Below are positions 36,034 through 45,096 of a DNA stretch of 64,000 bases, one piece after another. The first letter of the stretch is position 1, and each line of letters begins with the position of its first letter. A program made the translations under genes and the position numbers. Origin of the DNA: Arthrobacter terrae (GTDB lineage Bacteria; Actinomycetota; Actinomycetes; Actinomycetales; Micrococcaceae); contig NZ_JADNYM010000012.1 of NCBI RefSeq assembly GCF_015708085.1, positions 84,115-148,114 of the forward strand, in the 5' to 3' direction. The notes beneath the pieces were generated by a model that saw only the letters and a list, made by a program, of their open reading frames with translations, did no database searches and was not told the origin of the DNA.

Positions 36034-37707
36034 TTACAGACCGAGCTGGTCAAGGAGCGGCAGCTGCTCCCGGACCGCCGACCTCGCCTGCGCGGCACTT
36101 GGTGCTGCGAGGGCCAGCGCCGCTAACGTTCGGGCGCGTTCGCGGGTCACGCTGCGCAGAACCGCGCTTACGGCCGGCAGCGCGCGGGCGGTCATGGACA
36201 GCGAGCTCACACCCAGACCCACGAGGACGACGGCGAGCGCCGGGTCTGCGGCTGCCTCACCGCAGACGCCCACGGGCTTTCCTGCGCCGCCGTCGACCGT
36301 GGCTTTGACCAGGATCAGGACGGCGGGCTGCCACGGATCGTTCAGGGCAGCCAGCGGCCCCAGCTGGCGGTCCGCGGCCATGGTGTACTGCGTCAGATCA
36401 TTGGTGCCGATGCTCGCGAAGTCCACGTCCGCCAGCAGCGATGCGGCTGTCAGCGCCGCGGCGGGAATCTCCACCATGACGCCCGGCGTGTTGAGGCCGT
36501 TCGCCCGGCACAGCGAAGCGAATTCCGTAGCCTCGGCAGGAGTCGAGATCATCGGCGCCATCACCTGGACGTCGGCGGACGAATCGTTGGCTGCGGCGGC
36601 GATTGCCTGCAGCTGCCGCTCCAACACCCCCGGGGAGGTGAGATTGGTCCGGTAGCCGCGCACGCCCAGAGCGGGGTTTGGTTCGGTGGAATCGGTCAGG
36701 AAGGGCAGCGGCTTATCCGCGCCGGCATCGAGGGTGCGGATCACCACCTTTTTCCCGGCGAACGCGTCAAATACGCCGCGGTATGCCGCAGCCTGTTCTG
36801 CATGGGAGGGCTCCGCATCGCGGCCCAGGAAGCAGAATTCGGTGCGGAGCAATCCCACGCCCTCGGCACCGGCAGCAGCCGCGGCCACGGCGTCCTTCGT
36901 TCCGCCGACGTTGGCCAGCAGCGGCACGGCCGAGCCATCCGCCAGCTGGCCGCAACCGTCGAACGTGGCCGGCCCGGTGGTGTCGCTGGCCCATCGCCCG
37001 GCCTTGTCTTTCAACGCCGCATCGGGATCTGCGGTGACTAGGCCGGCTGCTCCGTCCACGTAAAGCATGGTGCCATCGGTCAGTTCCGTCACGCCGGCGG
37101 CGGCCACCACCGCCGGCAGACCCAGCGCGCGGGCAATGATGGCGGTGTGTGACTGCGGGCCACCGCCGGCCGTAACCAGCGCCAGCACCTTGGCGGGGTC
37201 CAGTGTGGCGGTGTCCGCCGGCGCCAGGTCCTCGGCCAGCAGGATGAAGGGCTCCGGAGCATCCGGAATGCCGGGAGCCGGGACACCGCGCAGCGCGGCC
37301 ACTATCCTGGCCCTTACGTCGAAGACGTCATGGGTGCGTTCGGCCATGTAACCACCTAAATTCAGCAGCATGGTGGCCACGCCCTCGGCTGCGTCCCAGA
37401 TGGCCCGCTCCGCCGAGGTGCCGCCGTTGATCAGTTTGACGGCGGCTTTGAGCAGCATCGGGTCCGCCGCCATCAGCGCTGTTGCCTCGAGGACGGCCTT
37501 AGCGTCCGTGTTGGCACTCTCCGCGCGGTGTTTAAGCTCCGCCTGAACTGTTTTGGCTGCCGTCCGCAGGGCTGCGGCGGCTGCGTCCGCCGTAGTTCCC
37601 GGGTCCAGCCGTTCGCCGGCCGCGGGAGCGGGCACCGCCGGTGGCATCAGGCGCACCGGTCCGATCACGCGGCCGGGCGTTACGCCGACTCCGTTGAAGG
37701 TTTTCAT
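36034..37707 (-). CDS. ptsI: PTS enzyme I (PEP-protein phosphotransferase)
   Basis: Takes phosphate from PEP and passes it to HPr. At 557 residues it is standard. H187 in GGGPQSHTAIIARALGLPAVV (key motif QSHTAI) is the phosphohistidine. The C-terminal PEP-binding barrel shows LRTEFCFLGRD, GVRGYR, MIS/PMISTPAE and the catalytic Cys in GKPVGVCGEAAADP. The start overlaps the fruA stop (ATGA). It also supplies EI for DhaM in this genome unless another copy exists. Confidence 0.96.
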   Translation of the reverse strand: MKTFNGVGVTPGRVIGPVRLMPPAVPAPAAGERLDPGTTADAAAAALRTAAKTVQAELKHRAESANTDAKAVLEATALMAADPMLLKAAVKLINGGTSAERAIWDAAEGVATMLLNLGGYMAERTHDVFDVRARIVAALRGVPAPGIPDAPEPFILLAEDLAPADTATLDPAKVLALVTAGGGPQSHTAIIARALGLPAVVAAAGVTELTDGTMLYVDGAAGLVTADPDAALKDKAGRWASDTTGPATFDGCGQLADGSAVPLLANVGGTKDAVAAAAAGAEGVGLLRTEFCFLGRDAEPSHAEQAAAYRGVFDAFAGKKVVIRTLDAGADKPLPFLTDSTEPNPALGVRGYRTNLTSPGVLERQLQAIAAAANDSSADVQVMAPMISTPAEATEFASLCRANGLNTPGVMVEIPAAALTAASLLADVDFASIGTNDLTQYTMAADRQLGPLAALNDPWQPAVLILVKATVDGGAGKPVGVCGEAAADPALAVVLVGLGVSSLSMTARALPAVSAVLRSVTRERARTLAALALAAPSAAQARSAVREQLPLLDQLGL

Positions 37708-39803
37708 GCTGTTACCCCCTGCTGGTCTGCCGTTGCCGTTCCGGTTCCTGCAACCGTAGCCGCTCTGTCAGCTTTGACACCATCGGCAGCCGTGCCATCC
37801 GGGCGGCGGACGGCCCAGCGCTTGAGCGCCAGGACAACCAACGCGGTGACCACCATCCCGGCCAGGATGGAGACGATGAACATGAGCAGGTTGCCGATGG
37901 CGAAGAAGACGAAGATTCCTCCGTGCGGGGCCTGGGAGGTGACGCCGGTCGCCATGCACAGTGCCCCGGTGACAGCCCCGCCGAGCATGCTGGCAGGGAT
38001 GACCCGCAGCGGATCCGCTGCGGCGAAGGGAATGGCGCCCTCGGAGATGAAGGAGGCACCCAGCAGCCACGCGGCCTTGCCGTTCTCGCGTTCCGCGAGG
38101 CTGAAGCGGCTCTTATCCAGCGCCGTCGCGAGTGCCATGGCCAGCGGTGGGACCATGCCGGCGGCCATCACCGTGGCCATGATCTGCCACGGAGCCTGGT
38201 TGGCAACGGTGCCGGCACCCAGGCCGGCGACGGCGAAGGAGTAGGCAACCTTATTGACCGGACCACCCAGATCGAAGCACATCATCAGGCCCAAAATGAT
38301 TCCGAGGACGACGGCGGAGGCGCCGGTCATCCCGGACAGCCAGTGGTTCAGGACCGTGGTGAACCACGCGATCGGGCCGCCCAGAACCAGGAACATCAGA
38401 CCCGAGGCCACGATCGAGGCCAGCAGCGGGATTATCACCACCGGCATTAACCCACGCAGCCAGCGCGGTACCGGCCAGCCGCCGATCCAGTGCGCGATGA
38501 ACCCGGCCAGCAGACCGCCGACCAGGCCGCCCAGGAAGCCGGCACCCATAAACAAGGCGACGGCGCCGGCGGTAAAGCCGGGAGCGATGCCCGGTCGGTC
38601 CGCGATGCCGTAGGCGATGTAGCCGGCCAACGCTGGAACCAGGAAGGCCAGCGAGAGGCTGCCGATCTTAAACGCGACGGCCCCCAGGTAGATGTGCAGT
38701 CCGCCGTCGGGCAGGTTCGTGAGGCTGTTGGCCAGCACCACCTTGTCCGCGATGGCGCTGATGGTGTAGCCGCCAAGCAGAAAGCCCAGGGCAATCAGCA
38801 GCCCGCCGCCGGCGACGAACGGGATCATATAGCTTACGCCGGTCAGCAGCGCCTTCTTCAGCTTCTGGCCGATGTGTTCGCCGGAGGCCTCCGCATCGTG
38901 TTCGGCCTGTTCCTCGGCACCGAAATGAGGTACCCGGTGTGCGTTCGGGTTATCCGCCGCGGCCAGAGCCTCCTGGACCATTTTGGCCGGCTCGTCGATG
39001 CCTCGTTTTACCGGAGCATTTATGACGGGTTTGCCGGCGAAGCGCTCCTTGCCACGGACATCGACGTCGACGGCGAAGATCACCGCATCCGCGGCTGCGA
39101 TCACGGCCGGGTCCAAGGGGGTGACGGCGCCGGAGCCCTGGGTTTCCACCTGCAGTTCGACACCGGCCTCCTTGGCTGCGGCGACCAGCGAATCGGCTGC
39201 CATGTAGGTGTGGGCGATGCCGGTGGGGCAGGCAGTGACGGCTACCAGACGGCGTGGTCCGCTTATCGTCGAGGACGGAACTGCGCCGGTGTTGGCGGCA
39301 CTGGCTGCCGCAGGGGCAGTTGCAGGGGCAGTTGCTGGGGAAGCTGCGGGCTTATCCGCGATGGCGCCCTCGACCAGGGCCACGATCTCATCAGCGGACG
39401 AGGCTGCGCGCAGTGCAGCGGTGAAGTCCTTTTTAATCAGCGACCGGGCCAGTTTGGAGAGCAGCCGCAGGTGTTCCTGATCCGCCCCCTCGGGAGCAGC
39501 GATGAAGAAGATCAGGTCCGCCGGACCATCCTTGGCGCCAAAGGGAACGGCCGGAGCCAGCCGGGCCATGGCCAGCGTTGGTTCGATCACGGCTGCGGAG
39601 CGGCAGTGCGGGATGGCGATGCCGCCGGGAATGCCCGTAGATGTTTTTTGTTCCCGCGCCAGCGCGTCGGCGTAAAGACCTTCGACTTCGCTGGCCCGGC
39701 CGGTGGCCGCGATCCGCTCGGCGAGGCGGCGGATCACGGCGGCGGGTTCATCGCCGAGATCCGCATCGAGCGTGACCAGCTCCGGGGTGATTAGTGCAGT
39801 CAT
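37704..39803 (-). CDS. fruA: PTS fructose transporter EIIABC
   Basis: Imports fructose and phosphorylates it to fructose 1-phosphate. From the preferred ATG at 39803 the domain order is EIIA (1-145, H66 in GIAIPHCRS), an Ala/Pro linker with a 12-bp tandem DNA repeat, EIIB (185-280, C192 in VTACPTGIAHTYMAA) and a nine-helix EIIC. The open frame extends about 49 codons upstream into fruK, but that part is not family-like. It begins 1 bp after the fruK stop. Confidence 0.94.
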   Translation of the reverse strand: MTALITPELVTLDADLGDEPAAVIRRLAERIAATGRASEVEGLYADALAREQKTSTGIPGGIAIPHCRSAAVIEPTLAMARLAPAVPFGAKDGPADLIFFIAAPEGADQEHLRLLSKLARSLIKKDFTAALRAASSADEIVALVEGAIADKPAASPATAPATAPAAASAANTGAVPSSTISGPRRLVAVTACPTGIAHTYMAADSLVAAAKEAGVELQVETQGSGAVTPLDPAVIAAADAVIFAVDVDVRGKERFAGKPVINAPVKRGIDEPAKMVQEALAAADNPNAHRVPHFGAEEQAEHDAEASGEHIGQKLKKALLTGVSYMIPFVAGGGLLIALGFLLGGYTISAIADKVVLANSLTNLPDGGLHIYLGAVAFKIGSLSLAFLVPALAGYIAYGIADRPGIAPGFTAGAVALFMGAGFLGGLVGGLLAGFIAHWIGGWPVPRWLRGLMPVVIIPLLASIVASGLMFLVLGGPIAWFTTVLNHWLSGMTGASAVVLGIILGLMMCFDLGGPVNKVAYSFAVAGLGAGTVANQAPWQIMATVMAAGMVPPLAMALATALDKSRFSLAERENGKAAWLLGASFISEGAIPFAAADPLRVIPASMLGGAVTGALCMATGVTSQAPHGGIFVFFAIGNLLMFIVSILAGMVVTALVVLALKRWAVRRPDGTAADGVKADRAATVAGTGTATADQQGVTA
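39311..39334. repeat. 12-bp tandem duplication in the FruA A-B linker
   Basis: CAGGGGCAGTTG at 39311-39322 is repeated exactly at 39323-39334 and encodes an Ala/Thr/Pro linker. Confidence 0.9.
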
Positions 39804-39804
39804 C

Positions 39805-40779
39805 TTAATTCTCCTTGGCATCGGACAGGACCGTGACGGACACGGCAGCGGGATGGGTTTGGGACAACGCCGGGACGGTGGATCCCGGCAGAGCGGTGGC
39901 GGCAGCCCCATGGGCCACCGCCTGCTGCAGGCTTTGCGGGCCGGTGGCACCGGCTGCCTGGCTCAACAGATAGCCGGCCAGCGCGGAATCGCCCGCGCCG
40001 ACAGTGCTTCGCGCAATGATTTTGGGGCTGCGGGCAAGCCAACTGCCCTCTGGGTTCACCAATACGGCGCCCTTGGAGCCCAGCGTGGCCAGTACGGCTC
40101 CCACGCCCGCGTCCACCAACGTTGCCGCGGCTTTGACAGCCAGCAGGGGATCGGCTTCCAGACGATACGGGTCCGGGAAACCTGTCAGCTCCGCCAGTTC
40201 CTCTGCATTGGGCTTGACGAGATCCGGGAGCGAGTCACCGGGTCCGGCCAACGCGGCCGCCAGCGGAGCGCCGGATGAATCGATGGCAATCCGCGGGGCC
40301 GCTGGACCGAAAGCGGAGCGCACAGCCATGGTCAGTTGGGCGTAGAAATTCACCGGCAGACCGGGCGGCAGCGACCCGGCCAGGACCAGCCAGCTGGCGC
40401 CTTCGGAATTCTCCACTACCAGCTGCAACAGGGCACGCTGCTGCGCTTGGGCAATGACGGGCCCGGGTTCATTGAGCTTGGTGGTGGTGCCGTCGGGCTC
40501 GGTAATGGTGATATTGCTGCGCAGGGCAGTACCCAAGTGCAGGCCATGGTGCGGGATCCCGAGCGTCCGCAGCGCAACCAGAACGGCGTCGTCGTAGTCC
40601 CCGGGCAGGAGCGCGAGAGAGTCCACCCCGGAGGCGAAAAGCACCCGGGCAATATTGACGCCCTTCCCGCCCGGTTCCTGGTGGGCCACGCCGGCGCGCT
40701 GAACTTCGCCCCGGGCCAGCGGCGCGGTCAGTTCAATGGTCCGGTCCAGACTGGGATTAGGAGTCACCGTGACAATCAT
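39805..40779 (-). CDS. fruK: 1-phosphofructokinase
   Basis: A PfkB-family kinase converting fructose 1-phosphate to fructose 1,6-bisphosphate. The N-terminal MIVTVTPNPSLDRTIEL and PGGKGVNIARVL motif is the fruK/lacC signature. The anion-hole/catalytic base motif near the C-terminus reads STVGAGDSALAGYLL, with Asp as base. It overlaps the fruR stop by 4 bp (ATGA) and precedes fruA directly. Confidence 0.95.
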   Translation of the reverse strand: MIVTVTPNPSLDRTIELTAPLARGEVQRAGVAHQEPGGKGVNIARVLFASGVDSLALLPGDYDDAVLVALRTLGIPHHGLHLGTALRSNITITEPDGTTTKLNEPGPVIAQAQQRALLQLVVENSEGASWLVLAGSLPPGLPVNFYAQLTMAVRSAFGPAAPRIAIDSSGAPLAAALAGPGDSLPDLVKPNAEELAELTGFPDPYRLEADPLLAVKAAATLVDAGVGAVLATLGSKGAVLVNPEGSWLARSPKIIARSTVGAGDSALAGYLLSQAAGATGPQSLQQAVAHGAAATALPGSTVPALSQTHPAAVSVTVLSDAKEN

Positions 40780-41564
40780 GCGATCACCAGCTCGACGTCT
40801 GCCGCGGCAAGGGCCGCAATAAGATCTTCGGCCGGCCGGGCATCGGTGATGAGCGTGTCAATTTCCCGCAGGGCAGCGAACCGCACCAGGGTTTCCTCGC
40901 CGAGCTTCGAAGAGTCGGCCAGGGCCACCACCCGGCGGGCGGAGCGGACAATGGCCATTTTGATGGCGGCCTCTGCGCTGTCCGGAGTGCTGAGGCCGAA
41001 CTGCGCGTGGACGCCATTGGCACCCACGAATGCAATATCCGGGCGGAGTGCTTCCAGGCGTTCACTGGCTGTAGCACCAACGATGGCGCTGGTCAGGCCG
41101 CGGACCCGCCCACCCAGGATCTCCAACTGCAGTTCCGGATTGGCGCAGAGCCGGTGCGCAATGGGCAGAGCGTTCGTAATGACAAGGAGGGCATCGCCCG
41201 GGCTCGCAGGGGCCCAATCGGTGAGCAGTTCGGCCAGCAGTGCGGTGGTCGTCCCCGAGTCCAGGAGGACCGACCCGGTCCGGGTGGAGGGAATGAGTGC
41301 GGCGGCCGCCGCGGCGATCCGGGTTTTTTCTGCCAAATGCTGTGACCGGCGTTCATCAAGGCTTGGCTCGGACATGCTCAGCCGATCCAGTGCCACGGCG
41401 CCACCGTGAACGCGGCGCAGGCGACGCGTGTTCTCCAGACCGGCCAGATCCCGGCGAACGGTTTCGGCGGTAATTCGGAACAGCTCGGCGAGTTCTCCCA
41501 CCGTAACGCGGCTGCGGGCGGCCACAAGTTCGGCGATCTTATCCTGCCGTTCTTCGGCAAACAT
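40776..41564 (-). CDS. fruR: DeoR-family regulator of the fru operon
   Basis: The N-terminal DeoR-type helix-turn-helix reads QDKIAELVAARSRVTVGELAELFRITAETVRRDL (key part VTVGELAELF...TVRRDL). The C-terminal DeoRC sugar-phosphate isomerase-like domain has TGSVLLDSGTTTALLAELL and RVVALADSSKLG. Such regulators respond to fructose 1-phosphate or a related sugar phosphate. It is the first gene of fruR-fruK-fruA-ptsI-ptsH and lies 20 bp downstream of a perfect palindrome, so autoregulation is likely. Confidence 0.92.
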   Translation of the reverse strand: MFAEERQDKIAELVAARSRVTVGELAELFRITAETVRRDLAGLENTRRLRRVHGGAVALDRLSMSEPSLDERRSQHLAEKTRIAAAAAALIPSTRTGSVLLDSGTTTALLAELLTDWAPASPGDALLVITNALPIAHRLCANPELQLEILGGRVRGLTSAIVGATASERLEALRPDIAFVGANGVHAQFGLSTPDSAEAAIKMAIVRSARRVVALADSSKLGEETLVRFAALREIDTLITDARPAEDLIAALAAADVELVIA

Positions 41565-41584
41565 CGTGCCTCCAAAGTATCGTG

Positions 41585-41607
41585 ACAGACATCACATTGA
41601 TGTCTGT
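41585..41607. promoter_or_regulatory. Candidate FruR operator
   Basis: ACAGACATCA (41585-41594) and TGATGTCTGT (41598-41607) are perfect 10-bp inverted arms around CAT, just upstream of fruR in an AT-rich gap. The adjacent T-rich DNA (TTTGTTTGTCTTCATATGTC, 41621-41642) may hold the promoter or half-sites. Confidence 0.65.
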
Positions 41608-41747
41608 TTGATTGACTTTATCTTTGTTTGTCTTCATATGTCAAGGAAAACAACACAAACACAGATTAACTTTCCGGTGCGGCTATGCAAGTCTGCGGGT
41701 CGGGCAGTGCCCTACGCTTGAACTGACAATCGAGGTCAGGGGTACAC

Positions 41748-42677
41748 ATGGCGAAGAAGTTGAAGTCAAAGGGACGCGGCAAACCAAATCCGGCCGTACG
41801 AATCGCTACCGAGGCGGCGTTTGACCCTCAGGGCAAGCCCAAGCCCGCCGTCGCGAAGATCCTGCTGCGCGCCGTCGACGTCCAGCGGCCGCTGGTGCTG
41901 GCCAATCTGCGCCGGCTCCGACACAAACACCCGCAGGCCAGCGCCGCCAAGCTCAGCTCGCTGCTGGAGCGGGACTTTCTCCGCGCGGTGTCCGGCGGCG
42001 GTGCGGCGATCGGCGCTACAGCCATTGTCCCCGGACTGGGAACCGTGGCTTCTCTGTCCATTTCCGCCGCGGCGACGGTGGTATTCCTGGAAACGACGGC
42101 ACTCTATGCGCAATCCGTGGCAGAACTGCACGGCGTGAGATTGGCAGATCCGGAGCGCGCCAGGACCACAGTGATGGCCATCATGCTCGGTGAAGAAGGC
42201 ACGTTCATGGTCCAGGGCCTGACCGGCCACGCGCTGGGGACGGGACATACCCCGATGAAGGCATGGGGGCTTGCGGTAGGCAAGGGTCTGCCGACGTCGG
42301 CCGTAAAAAGCGTTGGCGGACAGATCCAAAAGCGCTTTCTGAAGAAATTCCTCATCCGTGAGGGCACGGCTTGGGCGGGACGGGCTGTGCCGTTCGGCAT
42401 CGGCGCCGTCATCGGTGGAGGCGGAAATCTGATCATGGGGCGGGCCGTCGTCGCCGCCAGCCGAAAGGCCTTTGGTCCCGCTCCGCTGATGATCCCGGCC
42501 GAGCTCCTGGCGGAGTTGGAACGGTCCACGAAGCGCGCAGACAAGGTCAGCGGCAGTACTACGGACGGCACGCCAGCGGCCGGACCTATTCCGGCCGAAC
42601 GGAAGGGCCACCGCCTGGCATTGCCGCATTTGCCGCATTTCAGCCGAGAGGACCGAGGACGTGGACCTGAACAGTGA
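41748..42677 (+). CDS. EcsC-like membrane-associated protein (309 aa)
   Basis: A basic N-terminal tail (MAKKLKSKGRGKPNP) precedes a domain with glycine/alanine-rich hydrophobic helices: SGGGAAIGATAIVPGLGTVASLSISAAATVVFLETTALYA (about 82-120, key parts) and PFGIGAVIGGGGNLIMGRAV (about 207-226). The layout LERDFLRAVSG...PGLGT...FLETTALYAQSVAELHG resembles the EcsC family. This is a pattern match by eye, and the function of that family is not established. A Ser/Thr/Pro-rich tail ends in His-rich LPHLPHF, encoded by a 9-bp repeat. It overlaps pxpA by 17 bp. Confidence 0.55.
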   Translation: MAKKLKSKGRGKPNPAVRIATEAAFDPQGKPKPAVAKILLRAVDVQRPLVLANLRRLRHKHPQASAAKLSSLLERDFLRAVSGGGAAIGATAIVPGLGTVASLSISAAATVVFLETTALYAQSVAELHGVRLADPERARTTVMAIMLGEEGTFMVQGLTGHALGTGHTPMKAWGLAVGKGLPTSAVKSVGGQIQKRFLKKFLIREGTAWAGRAVPFGIGAVIGGGGNLIMGRAVVAASRKAFGPAPLMIPAELLAELERSTKRADKVSGSTTDGTPAAGPIPAERKGHRLALPHLPHFSREDRGRGPEQ

Positions 42678-43422
42678 TCTGGGCGAGTCCTTCGGGGCAT
42701 GGCGGATGGGCGACGACGGCACTATTCTGTCGTTGGTCAGCAGCGCCAACGTGGCGTGCGGGTTCCACGCCGGTGACCCGCTGACGATGCTTGAGACCTG
42801 CCGTCGGGCCGTGGCGGGCTCCGTCCGGATCGGCGCCCACGTGAGCTATCGGGATCTGGCCGGTTTTGGGCGGCGGGCCATGGATATCGGACCTGTCGAG
42901 CTGTACGGCGACGTCCTCTACCAACTGTCTGCGCTGGACGGAATTGCCCGGACCGCCGGCGGCAAGGTGGACTATGTCAAGCCGCACGGCGCGCTGTATA
43001 ACCGGATCGCCCACGATAGAGGCCAGGCCCGCGCTGTGTGCTCGGCGGTGCAGGACTTCGGCCGGCGCCGGTCGCTGGCCCTGCCGATGCTGGGCCTGCC
43101 CGGCTCGGTGATCGCGGACGAGTGCAGGACTGCCGGTCTGCCGTTTTTTGGTGAGGCGTTTGTTGACCGCGGCTACCTGGCGGACGGCACGCTGATCCCG
43201 CGCGGACAGCCGGGGGACCTGCTGGTTAATGTGGATGACATCGCACCCCGCGCCGTGCGCATGGCGCGCGAGCGGACAGTACTGGCCAGGGACGGCGCAC
43301 TGATACGGCTGGATGTGCACTCGCTGTGCGTTCATGGCGATACGCCCGGTGCGGCAGCGATGGCCGCAGCGGTCCGGGCAGCGCTCGCAGGGGCGGGGGT
43401 CCCGGTTGAGTCATTCTGCTGA
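42661..43422 (+). CDS. pxpA: 5-oxoprolinase subunit PxpA (LamB/YcsF family)
   Basis: Part of the ATP-dependent PxpABC enzyme that opens 5-oxoproline to glutamate. The opening MDLNSDLGESFGAWRMGDD with catalytic acidic residues, ANVACGFHAGDP and VKPHGALYN are diagnostic. It has 253 residues, normal length. GTG at 42661 lies within the 3' end of the upstream EcsC-like gene, which suggests coupled translation. The three pxp genes run in order A, B, C. Confidence 0.94.
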   Translation: MDLNSDLGESFGAWRMGDDGTILSLVSSANVACGFHAGDPLTMLETCRRAVAGSVRIGAHVSYRDLAGFGRRAMDIGPVELYGDVLYQLSALDGIARTAGGKVDYVKPHGALYNRIAHDRGQARAVCSAVQDFGRRRSLALPMLGLPGSVIADECRTAGLPFFGEAFVDRGYLADGTLIPRGQPGDLLVNVDDIAPRAVRMARERTVLARDGALIRLDVHSLCVHGDTPGAAAMAAAVRAALAGAGVPVESFC

Positions 43423-43455
43423 GGAATCGAAGCACTTCGCGTACCGGGGCCAGGG

Positions 43456-44100
43456 ATGCAGCTGACTGGTGCGCCGGAGCCTATCCTGCTGCCGTGCGGG
43501 GACGGAGCCGTGCTGGCCGAACTGCCGAACCTGCAGGCAGTCCTTGGCTACTACCGCGGACTATCCCGCTCCACACCGGCCGGTCTGCTTGATCTGGTGC
43601 CCGCCGCCCGCACTGTTCTGGCGACTTTTGATCCGGATCGCGTCAGTGTGGGAACCATCCGGCGCTGGATGCTAGGAACCACGCCGCTGCAGGGATCCGT
43701 TTTGCAGGCCCCGGAGGTTGTCATTGACGTGCGCTATGACGGGCCTGATCTCGCTGTGGTGGCGCACCACCTGGGCCTGACGGAGGCCCAGGTGGTTAAC
43801 GTGCATAGCAGTTCGTTATGGACCGCGGCCTTCACCGGCTTTGCCCCGGGGTTTGCCTATCTGGTGACCGATCATGAGCGGCTGCGCGTGCCGCGCCGGA
43901 ATGTTCCGCGCACCAAGGTGCCGGCAGGTGCCGTGGCGCTCGGCGGGGAATTCAGTGCAATCTATCCCGCAGCTTCCCCGGGCGGCTGGCAGCTGATCGG
44001 GCATACCGATGCGGCCATGTGGGGTAGCGGAAACGGGCCCCTCACGCCCGGCGACGCCCTGATCACGCCCGGCACGCTGGTGCGGTTTCGGGAGAGCTGA
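43456..44100 (+). CDS. pxpB: 5-oxoprolinase subunit PxpB (KipI-like)
   Basis: A 214-residue cyclophilin-like carboxyltransferase subunit 1 domain. Recognisable parts are VVIDVRYDGPDLAVVAHHLGLTEAQV (key VRYDGPDL), FTGFAPGFAYL, PRRNVPRTKVPAGAVALGG and PGGWQLIGHT. It acts with PxpC as the part homologous to allophanate hydrolase subunits 1 and 2. The stop is directly followed by the pxpC ATG. Confidence 0.93.
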   Translation: MQLTGAPEPILLPCGDGAVLAELPNLQAVLGYYRGLSRSTPAGLLDLVPAARTVLATFDPDRVSVGTIRRWMLGTTPLQGSVLQAPEVVIDVRYDGPDLAVVAHHLGLTEAQVVNVHSSSLWTAAFTGFAPGFAYLVTDHERLRVPRRNVPRTKVPAGAVALGGEFSAIYPAASPGGWQLIGHTDAAMWGSGNGPLTPGDALITPGTLVRFRES

Positions 44101-45009
44101 ATGAGTAGCGCCTTTGCACAGGTCGCTGCCACGGGTCCGCTGTCGCTGGTGCAGGATCTGGGCCGTTCCGGCGCCGCCGCCATGGGCCTTAGCCCCTCCG
44201 GTGCGCTCGACCGCCGTTCGTTGCTGCTGGCCAACCGGCTGTTGCGAAACGCTGCCGGAGCGGCCGGGCTGGAAATTCTCCTCGGTGGCCTGCGGCTGGA
44301 TATTACCGCCGGCGCTTGGGTGGCCGTCACGGGCGCGCGCGGCCTGGTCCTGCTTAACGGCAAGCCGTGCCCCTTGAATACAGCGCTTTTTGCCGCAGCC
44401 GGATCCGTGCTGGAATTCCGCGTCCCGGACGCCGGCCTGCGCTATTATCTGGGGACCGCCGGGGGTTTGGCGGCGCCGCTATTGTCCGGGTCCGCGAGCT
44501 CGGATCTGCTCTCCGGCATGGGCCCAGGGCCGCTGCGGGTGCACGACGTCCTAGCCAAACATCCGGCTCGGACTCCAGCTTGCCCCGGCGCGGCAGGCGC
44601 CACAGCTGCAGCTGCCGGACCGCCCACGGTCAAGGACCCGCCGCACCCCGGCCGGGCCCTTGCCCTGCGGATAACCGACGGCCCGCGACGGAACCTGTTC
44701 ACCACCTCAGCGTGGCGCACGCTGACAGGACAGGAGTGGGAAATCTCCCCGGACAGCAACCGGATCGGGGCCAGGCTGCTCGGCACTGCGCTGGCGCAAC
44801 GGGAGGGTGCAGGAGCGCAGTTGCCCAGCGAAGGCATGGTGACCGGCGCACTGCAGGTGCCGCCGTCGGGCCTGCCGACTATCTTCCTGGCAGACCATCC
44901 TGTCACCGGTGGTTATCCGGTGATCGCCGTCGTCCGGCGCAGCGATCTGGACGCAGTGGGGCAGGCCGGGCCCGGGCAGAGAATCCGCTTTCTGGCCCCG
45001 CCGCGTTGA
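44101..45009 (+). CDS. pxpC: 5-oxoprolinase subunit PxpC (KipA-like)
   Basis: Carboxyltransferase subunit 2 domain, 302 residues. It shows the N-terminal LVQDLGRSGAAAMGLSPSGALDRRS (key QDLGR...SGALD), AVTGARG, YYLGTAGG and the C-terminal pair IGARLLGTAL and FLADHPVTGGYPVIAVV. A stretch rich in Ala/Pro (about 155-185) is less conserved. It forms the working enzyme with PxpA and PxpB. Confidence 0.93.
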   Translation: MSSAFAQVAATGPLSLVQDLGRSGAAAMGLSPSGALDRRSLLLANRLLRNAAGAAGLEILLGGLRLDITAGAWVAVTGARGLVLLNGKPCPLNTALFAAAGSVLEFRVPDAGLRYYLGTAGGLAAPLLSGSASSDLLSGMGPGPLRVHDVLAKHPARTPACPGAAGATAAAAGPPTVKDPPHPGRALALRITDGPRRNLFTTSAWRTLTGQEWEISPDSNRIGARLLGTALAQREGAGAQLPSEGMVTGALQVPPSGLPTIFLADHPVTGGYPVIAVVRRSDLDAVGQAGPGQRIRFLAPPR

Positions 45010-45096
45010 GGGTGGCGGTTGCGGAACGATTCTTCATTTGCGAAAAACTATCGGGCAGAACAGGTGACTGCTATTTGGGTGGTACTTCTGTCCCAA

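Noticed and set aside
38490..39794. 434-residue plus-strand frame
   Set aside because: It is the antisense of fruA, with Gly/Asp-rich shadow composition and no motif.
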